A stretch of DNA of 6,012 bases from Limisphaerales bacterium. GTDB taxonomy: Bacteria; Verrucomicrobiota; Verrucomicrobiae; Limisphaerales; UBA11358. The stretch covers positions 265 through 6,276 of the forward strand of contig PLZL01000395.1 in NCBI GenBank assembly GCA_003152145.1, read 5' to 3'. This document shows positions 5,507 to 6,012 of this stretch, in pieces. The number at the start of each line of letters is the position of its first letter. Within the stretch, counting starts at the first letter, position 1. Both the position numbers and the translations under genes were made by a program. Below the pieces are notes generated by a model that did not search any database, had not been told where the DNA came from, and saw only the letters and a program-made list of their open reading frames with translations.

Positions 5507-5740
5507 TTATTCCAGCTTGTCGGAAATCCAGTTCGCGATGGCTTTGGCCTTGATCAAAATGACGACGCCGATCACAAATGGAATTGAATTGAGCGCAATC
5601 GGGAGAATTTTAACCGGCGCGGGATGTTTGGGTTCGAAACATTGTGTCACATACAACCCGGTGTCCAACAAGCCGATGACCATGAAGCAGGCGGCGACAA
5701 GGCGCACGAACATCAAGGCTCCCCGGAGTGGCGCGTCCAT
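5507..5740 (-). CDS. Small two-helix membrane protein of unknown function
   Basis: This is a short protein (77 residues from ATG 5740) not assigned to any family. It has two hydrophobic segments. The first is around FVRLVAACFMVIGLLDTGLYV and the second around ILPIALNSIPFVIGVVILIKA. A short loop with QCFEPKHPAP lies between them, and the tail is ANWISDKLE. It is probably an inner-membrane hairpin. Three starts are possible: GTG 5749, overlapping the upstream TGA stop by three bases; ATG 5740; and ATG 5713, which would give 68 residues and keep both helices. Only ATG 5713 has a good ribosome binding site (GGGGAG at 5719-5724, 5 bases away). The gene sits between DUF4912 and GH57 on the same strand with almost no gaps, so translational coupling and a shared role are likely but not proven. 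Confidence 0.7.
   Translation of the reverse strand: MDAPLRGALMFVRLVAACFMVIGLLDTGLYVTQCFEPKHPAPVKILPIALNSIPFVIGVVILIKAKAIANWISDKLE
5719..5724 (-). promoter_or_regulatory. Candidate ribosome binding site supporting an internal start
   Basis: On the minus strand GGGGAG lies 5 bases before ATG 5713 of the small membrane protein. The two earlier start codons (5749, 5740) have nothing comparable. If this is the real site, the protein is 68 residues long. Confidence 0.35.
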
Positions 5741-5745
5741 GGCAA

Positions 5746-6012
5746 TCACAGATTTTCCGGCAACGGCGGCTTCAGCGACGGATCCTGCGGGTGCGCGCCG
5801 ACGTCGCCGAGATATTCCGTCTCCCGGCTGAATTTGAGGTTCGCCGCGCGTGCGTCCGTATTGTCGGCGGAGACGGCGACGGCGGGCAAATCGTATTTCC
5901 CGTCCGGCAGCGCGAAGCGATAGCTGAACGAGCCGTCGGGACGCAGCTTGATTTCGTGTCCGCCAAGCGTGACCTTCGCGTCCGGTTCGGTCGCGCCGTA
6001 GATGATGAGTTC
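5746..6012 (-). CDS. DUF4912 domain-containing protein (C-terminal 88 residues; 5' end outside window)
   Basis: The frame is open from the window edge (base 6012) to the TGA at 5746-5748. The visible part starts ELIIYGATEPDAKVTLGG and continues LRPDGSFSYRFALPDGKY, PAVAVSADNTDARAANLKFSR and ETEYLGDVGAHPQDPSLKPP. The pattern 'YGATEPDAKVTLGG...RPDGSFSYRFALPDG...AVSADNTDAR' is what I know from the C-terminal beta-rich part of DUF4912 proteins of Verrucomicrobiota and some other phyla. The biochemical role of DUF4912 is unknown. The N-terminal part, where other domains would lie, is not visible. The stop overlaps the possible GTG start of the next gene, and the GH57 branching enzyme follows two genes down, which points to a link with alpha-glucan metabolism; that link is an inference from position. 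Confidence 0.8.
   Translation of the reverse strand, partial: ELIIYGATEPDAKVTLGGHEIKLRPDGSFSYRFALPDGKYDLPAVAVSADNTDARAANLKFSRETEYLGDVGAHPQDPSLKPPLPENL

Overview
The window reads as a piece of chromosome from a GC-rich Gram-negative bacterium, most likely a member of the Verrucomicrobiota (Pedosphaera/Limisphaera-like). That assignment is an inference. It rests on a PEP-CTERM sorting protein, a secreted ConA-fold protein of the type common in that phylum, and a cluster of a DUF4912 protein with a GH57 glucan branching enzyme. No rRNA, tRNA, CRISPR array or recombinase gene was seen.

Layout. Positions 1-906 (+) hold the C-terminal half of the acetolactate synthase large subunit (ilvB), closed by a strong intrinsic terminator at 927-963. 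Positions 979-2040 (+) encode a secreted protein with a laminin-G/ConA-like domain and a second, unassigned C-terminal domain. Positions 2041-2914 form an AT-rich island with one gene, a PEP-CTERM protein (2218-2874, +). Positions 2915-3799 (-) encode a secreted protein of unknown function. The rest is an apparent minus-strand operon: the 3' end of a DUF4912 gene (5746-6012), a small two-helix membrane protein (about 5507-5740) and a GH57/DUF1957 1,4-alpha-glucan branching enzyme (3920-5494). The operon suggests glycogen or alpha-glucan metabolism.

The part most worth a second look is the island. The PEP-CTERM gene is lower in GC than its neighbours. It is flanked by a perfect 14-base direct repeat (2152-2165 and 2898-2911) and, inside that, by a 7-base inverted repeat (TTAGGCA at 2187-2193, TGCCTAA at 2887-2893). 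These bases fall into an integron attC-like layout. Upstream of the gene are L''-, L'- and R'-like boxes (GATAGGC, GTCTACT, then GTTAGGC, which fits GTTRRRY). Downstream are R''- and L''-like boxes (GCCTAAT, 5 bases, GATAGGC). Joining the two ends at the 14-base repeat would rebuild one 51-base attC-like site. The gene may therefore be an orphan, cassette-like mobile unit placed between two convergent native genes. The attC interpretation is a hypothesis; the repeats and the base-composition shift are directly visible.
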